The translations under genes were made by a program, and so were the position numbers. 64,000 bases of DNA from Bradyrhizobium vignae (GTDB lineage Bacteria; Pseudomonadota; Alphaproteobacteria; Rhizobiales; Xanthobacteraceae), in NCBI RefSeq assembly GCF_004114425.1, contig NZ_RDQF01000009.1, positions 1-64,000 on the forward strand, read 5' to 3'. Below are positions 23,712-32,194 of the stretch, one piece after another; position 1 is the stretch's first letter; every line of letters begins with the position of its first letter. The notes below the pieces were generated by a model. It did not search any database. It had not been told where the DNA came from and saw only the letters and a list, made by a program, of their open reading frames with translations.

Positions 23712-24391
23712 CGCAGACGCCCTCGCTTCTGCTCGGCTTCGATGAAGACTTTGATCATCTGCCGCCACAGTCCGAACAGGTGATCGAACCATTTGGGATC
23801 GTTGTCCCACAGCGTCCGCAATGCCATGCCGCGGACGACGCCGAGGGTGAGTGCAACGATGTCGGCCGCAACGGATGCCGGAACGCCGCCCGCTACCAAC
23901 GCTTCGGCCCAGGCCGCTTCGACCGGACGGCGTGCCTTGCGTGAGATGTCGAGGATCTTCTTGCGTACCGCCTGGTCGGTGGAGGTCGAGAGCACAATGT
24001 CGATCGCCACCATGAAGTGCTCGCTGAAGAAGAATTCCCTCGCGTCGGCGACGACAGCCTCTATCAGGTCCCGTGGCCGGCTCACCGCGGCGGCGCGGCG
24101 GCGACTGAGGATTTGTGCCTGCTCGAACACATATTCGAGCGTAGCGACGACGAGCGAATCCTTGGTCGGGAAATGATGGAGCTGGGCACCGCGGGAGACG
24201 CCCGCTTCAGCCGCGACCTCGGCGGTGCGAAATCGCGCGTAGCCGCGACGCCGGATCAGGTTGGCCGCCGCCTTCAGGATCCGCAGCTGCGTTTCAGCGG
24301 TCCGCTCGGCCTGAGTCCGGCGGCGTGGCGGTGTCAGCGATCGCCGCGCCGTCTTGAGCGGAGCGGGAGCGCGACTGGCACGGGGTGGCAT
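23708..24391 (-). CDS. TetR-family transcriptional regulator
   Basis: The 227-residue protein has an arginine-rich leader of about 30 residues. The TetR helix-turn-helix follows (RILKAAANLIRRRGYARFRT, then EVAAEAGVSRGAQLHHFPTKDSLV), and then a helical ligand-binding domain. It is encoded inside, not beside, the dioxygenase operon, one base downstream of the Rieske ferredoxin stop and overlapping the VOC start. Its own synthesis therefore rises with the pathway genes. It is one of two candidates, with the MarR at 34455, for the protein binding the GTACAC-type elements, since one such element (28499) lies upstream of this operon. Confidence 0.92.
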   Translation of the reverse strand: MPPRASRAPAPLKTARRSLTPPRRRTQAERTAETQLRILKAAANLIRRRGYARFRTAEVAAEAGVSRGAQLHHFPTKDSLVVATLEYVFEQAQILSRRRAAAVSRPRDLIEAVVADAREFFFSEHFMVAIDIVLSTSTDQAVRKKILDISRKARRPVEAAWAEALVAGGVPASVAADIVALTLGVVRGMALRTLWDNDPKWFDHLFGLWRQMIKVFIEAEQKRGRLR

Positions 24392-24392
24392 G

Positions 24393-24707
24393 TCAAACCT
24401 CGATCTGAACTTTCCCGTCTGCGACGGTGACGGGATAGGTTTTCAACGGGATCTCGCAGGGCATGCCGGTGGGCATGCCCGTGGTGACGTCGAACGTTCC
24501 GAAGTGGAAGGTGCACTCCACGATCTTGCCGTTGATGATGCCTTCCTCCGACAGCGAAGCCTCGCCATGGGTGCACATATCGGCCGTGGCGTAGATCGTG
24601 CCCGCCACGCGATACAGCGCGACATTGGTGCCGTCGGGCAGGGGAGCCTGCTTGATCTCGCCTTCGACAACCTCGTCGGCGGCGCAGAGAATGATTGTTT
24701 CGGCCAT
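24393..24707 (-). CDS. Rieske-type [2Fe-2S] ferredoxin of a ring-hydroxylating dioxygenase
   Basis: The 104-residue protein carries CTHGEA and CTFHFG, the Cys-x-His and Cys-x-x-His ligands of a Rieske cluster, in the small BphF/CmtAd-like ferredoxin fold. It would shuttle electrons from a FAD reductase to the dioxygenase encoded at 25491-27262. It lies between the SDR (9 bp gap) and TetR (1 bp gap) genes in the operon. The normal electron donor of such a set is encoded at 27285-28438, but that reading frame is broken. Confidence 0.93.
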   Translation of the reverse strand: MAETIILCAADEVVEGEIKQAPLPDGTNVALYRVAGTIYATADMCTHGEASLSEEGIINGKIVECTFHFGTFDVTTGMPTGMPCEIPLKTYPVTVADGKVQIEV

Positions 24708-24716
24708 CGCGAGAAC

Positions 24717-25481
24717 CTAGAGCATGGTGCTGCCGCCGTTGACGCTGATGACCTGGCCGGTCACGAACGACGCTTCGGCGGAGGCAAGATAGGAGACCAT
24801 CGAGGCGACTTCCTCCATTTCGGCCGGGCGCCCCATGGGGATGACGCTGACGAATTTGGCGGCAAGTGTCGGGTCGCTCTTGGCGATGGCGACCATCTGC
24901 GGCGTATTCACCGCGCAGGGAGCTACCGTGTTCACGGTGATGCTGTCCCTGGCGAATTCGCGCGCCATGCCGGTGGTCAGGCCGTGCACGCCCCCCTTGG
25001 CAGCATTGTAGGCAGCGTGGTCCCAGAGGCCATTGCGAACTGAATCGGCGCCGAGATTGATGATGCGGCCATAACCTTGCTTGCGCATCGTCGGTGCCGC
25101 GTACCAGGAGCACCACAGCACGGTCCAGAGATTGCGATCGATCGTCGCCTTCAACGTCTCCGGCGTGTGCTCCGCAAACGGCTTGATGATGCCGCCGCCG
25201 GCATTGTTGACGAGGATGTCGAGGCGGCCGAAGCGTTCGGACGCAAGCCGGATGGTCTTCTCGGCGACGGCCTGTTCGGCGAGATCTCCGGCTTCGCATG
25301 CAACCTCCACGTCGAACTGGCCGGCGAGGCGAGCCGAGGCGTCCTTGAGCCCTGCCTCATCGAGGTCGGCCAGGATTAACCTCGCGCCGTCCCTGGCGAG
25401 CCGCTCCGCGATCGCAAGGCCGATGCCTTTTGCAGCGCCCGTCACTACGGCAACGTTGTTCTTGAGCTTCTTGTCCACCAT
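24717..25481 (-). CDS. Short-chain dehydrogenase, probable cis-dihydrodiol dehydrogenase
   Basis: The 254-residue classical SDR has the cofactor motif TGAAKGIG, NNAGGG, the catalytic serine region GADSV and YNAAK, and a C-terminal VNGGST. An aspartate after the second strand (LADLDEAG) favours NAD. Between the genes for the dioxygenase beta subunit and the ferredoxin, the expected job is re-aromatisation of the cis-dihydrodiol to a catechol, which the extradiol enzyme then opens. This role is inferred from context; SDR sequences alone do not fix the substrate. Confidence 0.85.
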   Translation of the reverse strand: MVDKKLKNNVAVVTGAAKGIGLAIAERLARDGARLILADLDEAGLKDASARLAGQFDVEVACEAGDLAEQAVAEKTIRLASERFGRLDILVNNAGGGIIKPFAEHTPETLKATIDRNLWTVLWCSWYAAPTMRKQGYGRIINLGADSVRNGLWDHAAYNAAKGGVHGLTTGMAREFARDSITVNTVAPCAVNTPQMVAIAKSDPTLAAKFVSVIPMGRPAEMEEVASMVSYLASAEASFVTGQVISVNGGSTML

Positions 25482-25490
25482 CGAACGTCC

Positions 25491-25976
25491 CTAGAGGATA
25501 ATGCTGACGCGCCCCTGCGTGCGCAGTCCTTCGCTGTCGAGCAGGCAGCGCTTCTCTCTGATGCGCAAACGTCCGTTCTCGGCGACCAAGCGATAGCGGT
25601 TGCTGCCGAAATAGGTGTCCGTGATGCCATCCTTGGTGCGATAGGTGATGAAGGCGGCGCCGACCTCCATCTCGCTGTCGCTCCGGCTGCGGATCCGTAC
25701 GTTGCTGACCAGGTGCCGCGTGCGCGAATGAGGGAACTCAGCATGCGCGGTGCGCTTCATCAGGCGCTTGACGCGCTCGCTGAGGCGAAAGCGGTCGTCG
25801 GCGACATAGAAAAGATTCTTGTCCGGCGAGGAGTCCGCGGGAACGTCGGTCGACGGTACGTAGTAGATCGCGTCTTCCGTGAACAGCTCGAGCCATTCCG
25901 GCAGGCGCCATTCGTCCAGCAGCTCCGCTTCGGCGAACAGGAAATCTTCGACGTCGGCCCGGGTGATGTCTTGCAT
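25491..25976 (-). CDS. Ring-hydroxylating dioxygenase, beta subunit
   Basis: The 161-residue protein has the NTF2-like fold of the small subunit of aromatic-ring dioxygenases, with DVEDFLFAEAELLDEWRLPEWLELF-type opening (residues about 6-30), then YYVPSTDVPAD and FPHSRTRHLVSNVRI. It has no metal site and helps form the alpha3-beta3 hexamer. It starts 14 bp after the alpha-subunit gene. Its ATG at 25974-25976 is close to a good GGAGGCG ribosome site. Confidence 0.93.
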   Translation of the reverse strand: MQDITRADVEDFLFAEAELLDEWRLPEWLELFTEDAIYYVPSTDVPADSSPDKNLFYVADDRFRLSERVKRLMKRTAHAEFPHSRTRHLVSNVRIRSRSDSEMEVGAAFITYRTKDGITDTYFGSNRYRLVAENGRLRIREKRCLLDSEGLRTQGRVSIIL

Positions 25977-25990
25977 ATGCGCCTCCCGTC

Positions 25991-27262
25991 CTACGCCGAT
26001 GCCGCAAAGACATGCTTATTCCAGTTCGACCAGAACGCGCGCATCTGCAACTCGTCGTCGTACGCAGGAATGTCCTTGCCCATCCCCTTGGAGATGTCAT
26101 TCCACTGCGCTTCCGTGGCGTTGCGGAAGCCGCGCTGGCACTGCTCCAGCGCCTCGACATCGTCGGGTGTCGCGAAGCCGCCCGGGCCCAGGAATTCGAG
26201 GAAATTGAACAAGCGGTATTTGCGCGCCCAGTCGGTTTCTTCCTTTGGCGCGAGCGCCCATGCGCTGACGGTCATGAAATCGGGGGCGTGCGGATAATAG
26301 GTACGGATCGTCACCGCCATGATGTCGTTGACGACGAGATTGGGGAACACGAACAGATTGCGATTGAAGAGCGCAATCCGCCTGGCGCGTTCCTCGCCGA
26401 AGCGCGCCACCAGCCCCTGGTAGAGCCGGTCGATCTCGCGCTTGCCTTCGTCGCCCCACATGGGAACCCATTGTGCGACCGGCCGCCCCCATGGTGCCTT
26501 GTACTCCAGCACCGCATGTCCATTGCCGAGATCGAGCGCGGCACCCTCCAGCGGGACCGGTACGAGCCCGCCATTGGTTGCCTTCAGGTAATCGAAATAG
26601 GTCGCGTGGGTGGTGAGCGCGTGATAGCCGTCGATCGAATTCTCGGTGAGCAGCTTCCAGTTGGCGCGCATCGAGTATTCCTGCGTGCCGCCGACGATAG
26701 TCATGCCGGCTTCGGCCTGGTCGCCGACGATGTCGAGATATTCCTTGACCGCGCCGAGATAGGCATCGAGTGTCTCGGCATTCCGATCGAAGCACACGAA
26801 GCAGAAATCGCGATAGGTTTCGAACCGCGGCACGTGCTGCATGTTGGACGTGCTGCGCTCCTTGAAGTCGGGCGCATAGGAGGCCTCGCCCGGCTGGCTC
26901 CGCAACGCTCCGTCCAGCCCGAACACCCAGCCGTGATAAAAGCACTGGAAGGATTTTGCGTTGCCGTGCTTCTCACGGCAGACCTGAGCGCCGCGATGCG
27001 GACATGTGTTGAACATGGCGCGCAGGATTCCCTTGGCGTCGCGCGCGAACAGGATGTTGCGGCCGCCGACCTGACGGGTAACGAAGTCGCCGGGTTTGGG
27101 GAGCTCCGAAGCGTGACCGAGATAGAGCCAGCATTTGTCGAAGATGCGCATGCGCTCTGCTTCGAGAATATCCGGATCGACGAAAGCCTGGCGGGACACC
27201 TTGAAGATCTGCCTGGCCTCGTCGACCATCAGCGCGGTGTTCATTCGCTGGAACGCATTCAT
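25991..27262 (-). CDS. Ring-hydroxylating dioxygenase, alpha subunit
   Basis: The 423-residue catalytic subunit adds both atoms of O2 across an aromatic double bond. The Rieske site is CPHRGAQ with CFYHGW, about residues 89-112. The mononuclear iron site is [14 protein letters not shown] (Asp-x2-His-x4-His) near residue 220. Length and subunit partners place it with biphenyl/cumate/benzoate-type heteromeric dioxygenases; the exact substrate is not readable. A GGGAGGG site precedes ATG 27262. It follows the frameshifted reductase gene by 22 bp and leads the intact part of the operon. Confidence 0.94.
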   Translation of the reverse strand: MNAFQRMNTALMVDEARQIFKVSRQAFVDPDILEAERMRIFDKCWLYLGHASELPKPGDFVTRQVGGRNILFARDAKGILRAMFNTCPHRGAQVCREKHGNAKSFQCFYHGWVFGLDGALRSQPGEASYAPDFKERSTSNMQHVPRFETYRDFCFVCFDRNAETLDAYLGAVKEYLDIVGDQAEAGMTIVGGTQEYSMRANWKLLTENSIDGYHALTTHATYFDYLKATNGGLVPVPLEGAALDLGNGHAVLEYKAPWGRPVAQWVPMWGDEGKREIDRLYQGLVARFGEERARRIALFNRNLFVFPNLVVNDIMAVTIRTYYPHAPDFMTVSAWALAPKEETDWARKYRLFNFLEFLGPGGFATPDDVEALEQCQRGFRNATEAQWNDISKGMGKDIPAYDDELQMRAFWSNWNKHVFAASA

Positions 27263-27284
27263 TGCAGTCCCTCCCTCAGCTATC

Positions 27285-28438
27285 TCAGTGTGCCTTCAGC
27301 GCGGCCCGGAGGTCGTAGCCCGGCGACTCGAGCTCGGCGCGCTGTGGCTTCGCGTTGGCGGCAAGGATCCGCCGCAGCATCGCCATGTCCTTGGCCGCAT
27401 TCACCGAGAGCGCACCGACGAGTTCGATGCCGCGCATGGCCATGATCGAAAATCGTGTACTGTTGGGATCACCGCGCGCGATGTGATCGGCATCGCGCAT
27501 ATCGCCGGCGACCTGGATGTTCAGGTCGTATTGGTCGGTCCAGAACCAGGGCGGATCGTGATATTCCCTCGGCTCGCCGATCATATTGGCGCGCGGCCAT
27601 GGCAGCGGCTCCATTGCAGTGCAGCATCACCCGCACAGAAGATGTCGGGCACCACGGTGCGGCCGCAGGCGTCGACGGCGATGCCCTCGGCGGCGGGCAG
27701 ACCGAGCCGGACGGCGAGTTCGGCCGAGGGGGTGACGCCAACGCCGACCAAGACCAGATCGGCGGCGATGTCCGCGCCGTTGCTCAAATTGACCGAACGT
27801 GACGTGCTTCCGGTCACCGTCGCGCCGAAGACAAACGTGACACCGTGGCTCCGATGCCTGTCGGCAACGAGGGCGCTGACCAGAGGCGGAAATGCGCGTG
27901 CGAGGAGACGCTCCTCGCTCTCGATCACGGTGACATGGCAGCCGCTCCTGGCAGCGGCGCAAGCGGCTTCCAGGCCGATGACGCCGCCTCCGACGATGGC
28001 AATGCGCGACCTGGCCTGGATGTGACGACGAAATCGGAGCGCGTCCTCGACGCTGCGGAGATACTGGACCTCGATGCCAGCACCTTCCAGCGCCGAAAGC
28101 CGCCGCGGCCGTGTTCCTGTGGCAAGCAAAAGCCTGTCGAAACGGAAATCGCGGCCGTCTGCGGTGGACACGATGCGGCGATCGGCATCGCAATCGATCG
28201 CCGCGGCGCCGGTCTCGATGCGGATATCGAGCGTCCTGGTCCAGTCTGCGGCCTGCTTGATGTAAGCGACAGGCGCATCGGAAGATTGGAGTAAGCTCTT
28301 CGACAGCTGCGGCCGTTCGTAAGGCGGGTGGGGCTCCTCGCCGATCATCGTGATCGAGCCCTTGAAGCCGCGTGCCCGCAATGCTTCGGCAGCACGCGCG
28401 CCGGCCTGGCCGGCTCCTGCGATCACGATGTCGTTCAT
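27285..28438 (-). pseudogene. Frameshifted FAD-dependent ferredoxin reductase of the dioxygenase system
   Basis: From ATG 28438 the first frame encodes a normal rubredoxin/ferredoxin reductase N-terminus: FAD site VIAGAGQAGARAAEAL, NAD site IVGGGVIGLEAA, and FAD-binding FCAGDAA. Directly after the last motif (about 27600-27620) the frame is lost and stops at 27581. The remaining C-terminal domain (PPWFWTDQYDLNIQVAG to the stop at 27285) continues in another frame. About 25-30 residues usually found between these blocks also seem absent, so a small out-of-frame deletion fits better than a single-base error. The gene would have been first in the operon and the electron entry point for the dioxygenase. 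Confidence 0.82.
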
Positions 28439-28498
28439 CGTTCGCGCCACGCTCGCTTCGCTCCCTGATGCGATCATCGATCAGTGTCGATTTTATGG

Positions 28499-28511
28499 TT
28501 CACTAGCATAC
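28499..28511. promoter_or_regulatory. GTACAC-type operator upstream of dioxygenase operon and amidohydrolase
   Basis: TTCACTAGCATAC matches the shared element TACACTAGTGTAC at 10 of 13 positions. It lies between the divergent reductase pseudogene (start 28438) and the amidohydrolase (start 28628), so it could control both transcription units. Confidence 0.6.
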
Positions 28512-28627
28512 GAATATGAGATTGCCTAGATGATAAAAACAGTCCAACCTGCTTGTAAATTGGCGATCTGCTTCAGCAAAGCTGCTCGATCGCTTGGTGC
28601 GCCGCAAAAAGACGTCGGGGAAACGCC

Positions 28628-29605
28628 TTGGTCGATGCGATCGACACACACACCCATTTCGTTCCGCGGCATATCCCCGCGGAACCGGGTCGCAATCCGC
28701 TCTGGCCTTCCGTCGAGATCCGCGACGCTTCGGCCGCTGTCATGGTGGGCGGTAAAGTGTTTCGGGTAATCGATGCCCGTAGCTGGGACGCGCGCCGCCG
28801 GCTCGACGATATGGCGATCGACGACATCGATCTGCAGGTCGTCTCGCCGATGCCGGAGTTGCTGTCGCATTGGTTCCCGTCCGATGACGCAGACGCGCTA
28901 TGCCGTCATGTCAACGAGGGGATCGCAGCGCTATCCGCGGATCATCCTCGGCATTTTGTCGGGATCGGGATGATCCCCATGCAGGACGCCGCGTTGGCGG
29001 CGCGGCGCGTCGAAGAGGTGAAATCACTTGGTCTGCGCGGCATCGAGATCGGCACACACATCGATGGCATGCCGCTCGGCGACACGCGCCTGAATGACGT
29101 CTACGCGGCGGCGGAGCAGGCCGGATTGATGGTGCTGATCCATCCGCTGCATCCCGTCGGGCTTGATCGAATGGGTGGTCGTCCGGAGCTTGCGGCTGTG
29201 GCCGCTTTTCCCCTAGAGACAGCCTTTGCCGCCGTGTCTTTGATGACCAACGGCGTGCTCGAGCGCTTTCCTGGCTTGCGTATCCTGCTCAGCCATGGCG
29301 GCGGAGCGCTGCCCTGGCTGTTGCCGAGATTGCATCGCGCTTACGCGATGGGACCGCCCCTGGAGAGTCTTTTCGCGAGGAATCCGGCGGAGATCGCCCG
29401 ATCCTTCTACTACGATACGATACTCTACGACGGATCGGCGCTGCGATACCTCGCTGACAAGGCCGGGGCAGACCGGCTCGTGGTTGGATCGGATTACCCG
29501 TTCACGATCAAGCAAGACAAGCCGGCTCGGTTCGCCGAGCATGCCCTGTCTGTCGAGCGTGGAGTGCTATCCGCCAATGCAAAGCGGCTGTTCGGGCTCG
29601 GATAG
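28628..29605 (+). CDS. Amidohydrolase, ACMSD-like decarboxylase/hydrolase
   Basis: The 325-residue TIM-barrel protein has metal-site motifs of the amidohydrolase-2 family: DTHTH at residues 6-10, HPLHPVG, LSHGGGALPW and VGSDYPF. Relatives decarboxylate or hydrolyse ring-fission products and dihydroxybenzoates, so a role after extradiol cleavage is plausible. The start is TTG 28628, with GGGGA upstream; the conserved fold begins immediately. It is divergent from the dioxygenase operon and followed at 10 bp by a small protein of unknown function. Confidence 0.88.
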   Translation: MVDAIDTHTHFVPRHIPAEPGRNPLWPSVEIRDASAAVMVGGKVFRVIDARSWDARRRLDDMAIDDIDLQVVSPMPELLSHWFPSDDADALCRHVNEGIAALSADHPRHFVGIGMIPMQDAALAARRVEEVKSLGLRGIEIGTHIDGMPLGDTRLNDVYAAAEQAGLMVLIHPLHPVGLDRMGGRPELAAVAAFPLETAFAAVSLMTNGVLERFPGLRILLSHGGGALPWLLPRLHRAYAMGPPLESLFARNPAEIARSFYYDTILYDGSALRYLADKAGADRLVVGSDYPFTIKQDKPARFAEHALSVERGVLSANAKRLFGLG

Positions 29606-29615
29606 GGAGGAGACA

Positions 29616-30095
29616 TTGGGACAATGCTATTCCTATCGCCAATTCTGTTCGCTCGGCCCGTTGCCGCCTCGCACGCCGGCACGACCGGATCCGCAGGTGC
29701 CGAAGGACTACAAGCTCGGTCCGTGCGCGCATGGCAAGATCGGTGCCTTCTATTTTTACGCCGAAGGTTCGCAGGATGATCCCGCCTTTGGCTTCTGCGA
29801 GATCGAGCTGTCGGTCCAGTATGTGGCCCAGAACAGGATGCGGATCGAACTCTACTGCGTCGCCGACGGTTATCAGAGCGCACGCGGCGTTGGCGCGAGG
29901 CATCCGCTGAAGATTGCGGTACTTGCCGGAGAGACCGTTCTGGGGACTGCGAACTGGCACTTTCCGGACGTGATCTGCGGTCACGCCGACCCCATGCATT
30001 TCGCTGCGGATATTGATCTGGAGGAAGGACTTTTTCCAACGGCCGATCGCATCGAACTGCGCCGGACGAGCGGCGAGTCTGAACCGTGCGCCTGA
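29616..30095 (+). CDS. Conserved-looking hypothetical protein
   Basis: From a TTG at 29616 with an ideal GGGAGGAG ribosome site, this frame gives 159 residues that I do not recognise. A proline-rich segment (PLPPRTPARPDPQVPKDY) is followed by a beta-rich region with FYFYAEGSQDDPAFGFCEIELSV, several cysteines and histidines (CAHG, CGHADPMH) and an acidic ending. There is no signal peptide or membrane segment. It follows the amidohydrolase by 10 bp and is presumably co-transcribed. Its codon use looks like its neighbours', which supports a real gene. The cysteine/histidine pairs might bind metal. Confidence 0.6.
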   Translation: MGQCYSYRQFCSLGPLPPRTPARPDPQVPKDYKLGPCAHGKIGAFYFYAEGSQDDPAFGFCEIELSVQYVAQNRMRIELYCVADGYQSARGVGARHPLKIAVLAGETVLGTANWHFPDVICGHADPMHFAADIDLEEGLFPTADRIELRRTSGESEPCA

Positions 30096-30130
30096 TGGTC
30101 GTCTGAAGTCGGAAGTGGATGTTCTCAGAA

Positions 30131-30150
30131 ATCGTAAAGTAGAGTACGAT
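30131..30150. promoter_or_regulatory. GTACAC-type operator upstream of the TTT binding protein
   Basis: ATCGTA-AAGTAGAG-TACGAT is a perfect 6-bp inverted repeat. Its inner 13-mer (30135-30147) matches the shared element at 10 of 13 positions. It lies about 80 bp before the ATG at 30227. Confidence 0.6.
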
Positions 30151-30226
30151 ATCGGAACAAATCGGGACTGCGGACTTGGCTGAGCCGCCCTGCGGATCGT
30201 CAAGCGCTTACGCTTAAGGAGAAACC

Positions 30227-31201
30227 ATGCGATTTCGGGGTGCGATCGCTCAGTGCCTTCTCGCCGTATTGATTGCGACGGCCAGTTGGCAGCAGGCCGC
30301 GGCGGAATCCTATCCTTCGCGGCGCATAACCCTCATCGTGCCGTTCCCGGCAGGCAGCGCAACCGATGCCGTGACCCGGCGTCTCGCCGAAAGCATTCGC
30401 ATCGAAACCGGAGCGACCGTGCTGGTAGAGAACAAGCCGGGAGCCGACGGCAATCTGGCGGCGCTTGCGGTGCTGAAGGCCGACGCCGACGGTTACACCG
30501 TGTTCGTCACCACGAATTCGACGCAGGCGGCCAATGTCAGCCTGTTCAATGCAATGCCCTATGATCCCGCCACGGACTTTGCGCCTGTGGCTGGGATCAT
30601 GACCATTCCGATGATGCTGGCCGTCAGGCCGGAATTTTCTGCAAAGACGGTCGCGGAATTCATTGCCCTGGCGAAGACGCGCGAGAAGCCAATCTCATTT
30701 GGAAGCGGCAACACCTCGAGCCGGGGCGCTGCGGAATTGTTTCGGGCGAGGGCTGGGATCAGCATGCAGCATGTTCCGTATCGCGGGATGCCACAGGCAC
30801 TGACGGATGTGCTGGCGGGCGAGATCGACTGCGTCTTCGCCGATCCCGCCAGTGCGCAAGGACTTATCCAGGACGGCCGATTGCGCATCCTTGCCGTGAC
30901 CAGCAGCGATCGGTTGGCGGGGATGCCCGATGTTCCTACGCTCGCGCAGGCCGGATTGCCTGGTGCGGAGCTCACCGCCTGGGTCGGTGTCTTTGTGCGG
31001 GCGGGCACGGCTCCTGACATCGTCGCAAAACTCAGCCAGGCTGTGCTGGCTTTCGTCAACAGCAAGGATACTGCCGGTTATCTCGAATCCGTGGGTGCAA
31101 AGCCGTTTCCGGCCAGCCCCAGCGAGCTGAAGGCGTTCGAGGAAGCCGACACGCGACGCTGGGCCGAGATTGTCGCAATCGCGAAGATCGACAAAAAATA
31201 G
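30227..31201 (+). CDS. Tripartite tricarboxylate transporter (TTT) substrate-binding protein
   Basis: The 324-residue periplasmic protein of the Bug/TctC family has a signal peptide with a cut near AAAESYPSR. The family blocks are RRITLIVPFPAGSATDAVTRRLAE, ENKPGADGNLAA, FGSGNTSSRGAAELFR and VPYRGMPQALTDVLAGEID, each within the usual Bug layout. These proteins bind carboxylates or aromatic acids. The TctA/TctB membrane components are not in this window, so it is either an orphan or works with a transporter elsewhere. It stands alone with its own operator-like element and converges with the MaoC gene, leaving a 1-bp gap. Confidence 0.93.
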   Translation: MRFRGAIAQCLLAVLIATASWQQAAAESYPSRRITLIVPFPAGSATDAVTRRLAESIRIETGATVLVENKPGADGNLAALAVLKADADGYTVFVTTNSTQAANVSLFNAMPYDPATDFAPVAGIMTIPMMLAVRPEFSAKTVAEFIALAKTREKPISFGSGNTSSRGAAELFRARAGISMQHVPYRGMPQALTDVLAGEIDCVFADPASAQGLIQDGRLRILAVTSSDRLAGMPDVPTLAQAGLPGAELTAWVGVFVRAGTAPDIVAKLSQAVLAFVNSKDTAGYLESVGAKPFPASPSELKAFEEADTRRWAEIVAIAKIDKK

Positions 31202-31202
31202 C

Positions 31203-32090
31203 TCAATCGCGCAGCGTCACAGTCCCTCGATCGAGCACCACGACGTCGCGTTCGAGGACCCGTGAGCGAAAGCGGAGCTGGCCGCCGACGGGGAAGAATT
31301 CCGTTCTGATCGTCTCACCCGGGAAGACCGGACGGCTGAAGCGGGCCGACAATGAAACGAGGCGTTCGGGCCGGCCATCCGCAAGGGTAGCGAGGGCCGC
31401 GCGCGTTGCGACACCGAGCGTGCACAGGCCGTGGAGGATCGGACGGTCGAAGCCGGCCTTTGCGGCGGCGTCGGGATCGGCGTGTATCGGATTGTAATCG
31501 CCGCTCAGCCGATAGATCAGAGCACTTTGCGGCAGCGTGGCGATGTCGCAGGTTTGCGCGGGAGTCTGGGCCGGAAGGGCAATTGGCTCGCCGGGGACAT
31601 CGCCAAAGCTGCCGCAGCCACCGTCGCCGCGCAGGAACAGCACGCTGCGGACCGTCGCCAGCCGGCCTCCCGAATCGGAATCCTTAAGCGTCTTGACGAG
31701 ATGGAGGATCGCGCCTTTTCCCGGCCCCTTGTCCGCCACGGCGGCAATCTCGTAGCTGGCTCCGACAGTGCCTTCGGCCGGTATCGGAGCATGAATTTCG
31801 AAGTGCTGTTCGCCGTGCAGGAGCTTCAGCCAGTCGATGCCGAGTTCCGGCCGTCTCGCCCAGAAGCCGGGATGGGCAAGCACACAGCAGATCGAAGGCA
31901 CGGCCTTGAGATGTGCCTCATAGACGAAATCGAGCTGCGCCGGGTCAAGGGGATCGGAACCAAAACCGAGGCCGAGCGCATAGAGCATACTGTCGCGACG
32001 AGTGTAGCTCTGAGTGACTGACTCAAAATGAAAATTTCGTACGGCTTCGAGGTTCACGGCGTCCTCCAGGCTTGCGATGTCCCGATTCAT
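31203..32090 (-). CDS. MaoC-family (R)-specific enoyl-CoA hydratase, PMFE hydratase-2 type
   Basis: The 295-residue double hot-dog protein resembles the hydratase-2 domain of peroxisomal multifunctional enzyme type 2. The signature YRLSGDYNPIHADPDAA is complete, with catalytic Asp and His, and is followed by GFDRPILHGLCTLG. It would add water to a trans-2-enoyl-CoA to give the (R)-3-hydroxyacyl-CoA. The SDR at 33506 resembles the matching dehydrogenase domain of the same eukaryotic enzyme, so the two may catalyse consecutive steps. Start ATG 32090 is chosen because the 32117 alternative is a TTG. It is divergent from the binding-protein gene, with the best operator of the window between them. 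Confidence 0.9.
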   Translation of the reverse strand: MNRDIASLEDAVNLEAVRNFHFESVTQSYTRRDSMLYALGLGFGSDPLDPAQLDFVYEAHLKAVPSICCVLAHPGFWARRPELGIDWLKLLHGEQHFEIHAPIPAEGTVGASYEIAAVADKGPGKGAILHLVKTLKDSDSGGRLATVRSVLFLRGDGGCGSFGDVPGEPIALPAQTPAQTCDIATLPQSALIYRLSGDYNPIHADPDAAAKAGFDRPILHGLCTLGVATRAALATLADGRPERLVSLSARFSRPVFPGETIRTEFFPVGGQLRFRSRVLERDVVVLDRGTVTLRD

Positions 32091-32132
32091 CGGGACGCGG
32101 TCGAATGGCAGTTGCAATCTAGCGCAATCACA

Positions 32133-32150
32133 TAGTACACAAGTGTACTA
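32133..32150. promoter_or_regulatory. GTACAC-type operator, best copy (TAGTACAC-AA-GTGTACTA)
   Basis: An 18-bp site has perfect 8-bp inverted arms around AA. Its 13-mer core matches the shared element at 12 of 13 positions. It lies centrally between the divergent MaoC gene (start 32090) and the binding-protein gene (start 32195), close enough to cover either promoter. Confidence 0.8.
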
Positions 32151-32194
32151 ATTGGCGTGTGACGACGCAATGGGGGCGGAAAGGGAGAGGCGGC

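Noticed and set aside
24391..24393. A promoter for TetR between the ferredoxin and TetR genes
   Set aside because: Only one base separates the genes, so TetR is read from the operon or from an internal promoter that cannot be seen.
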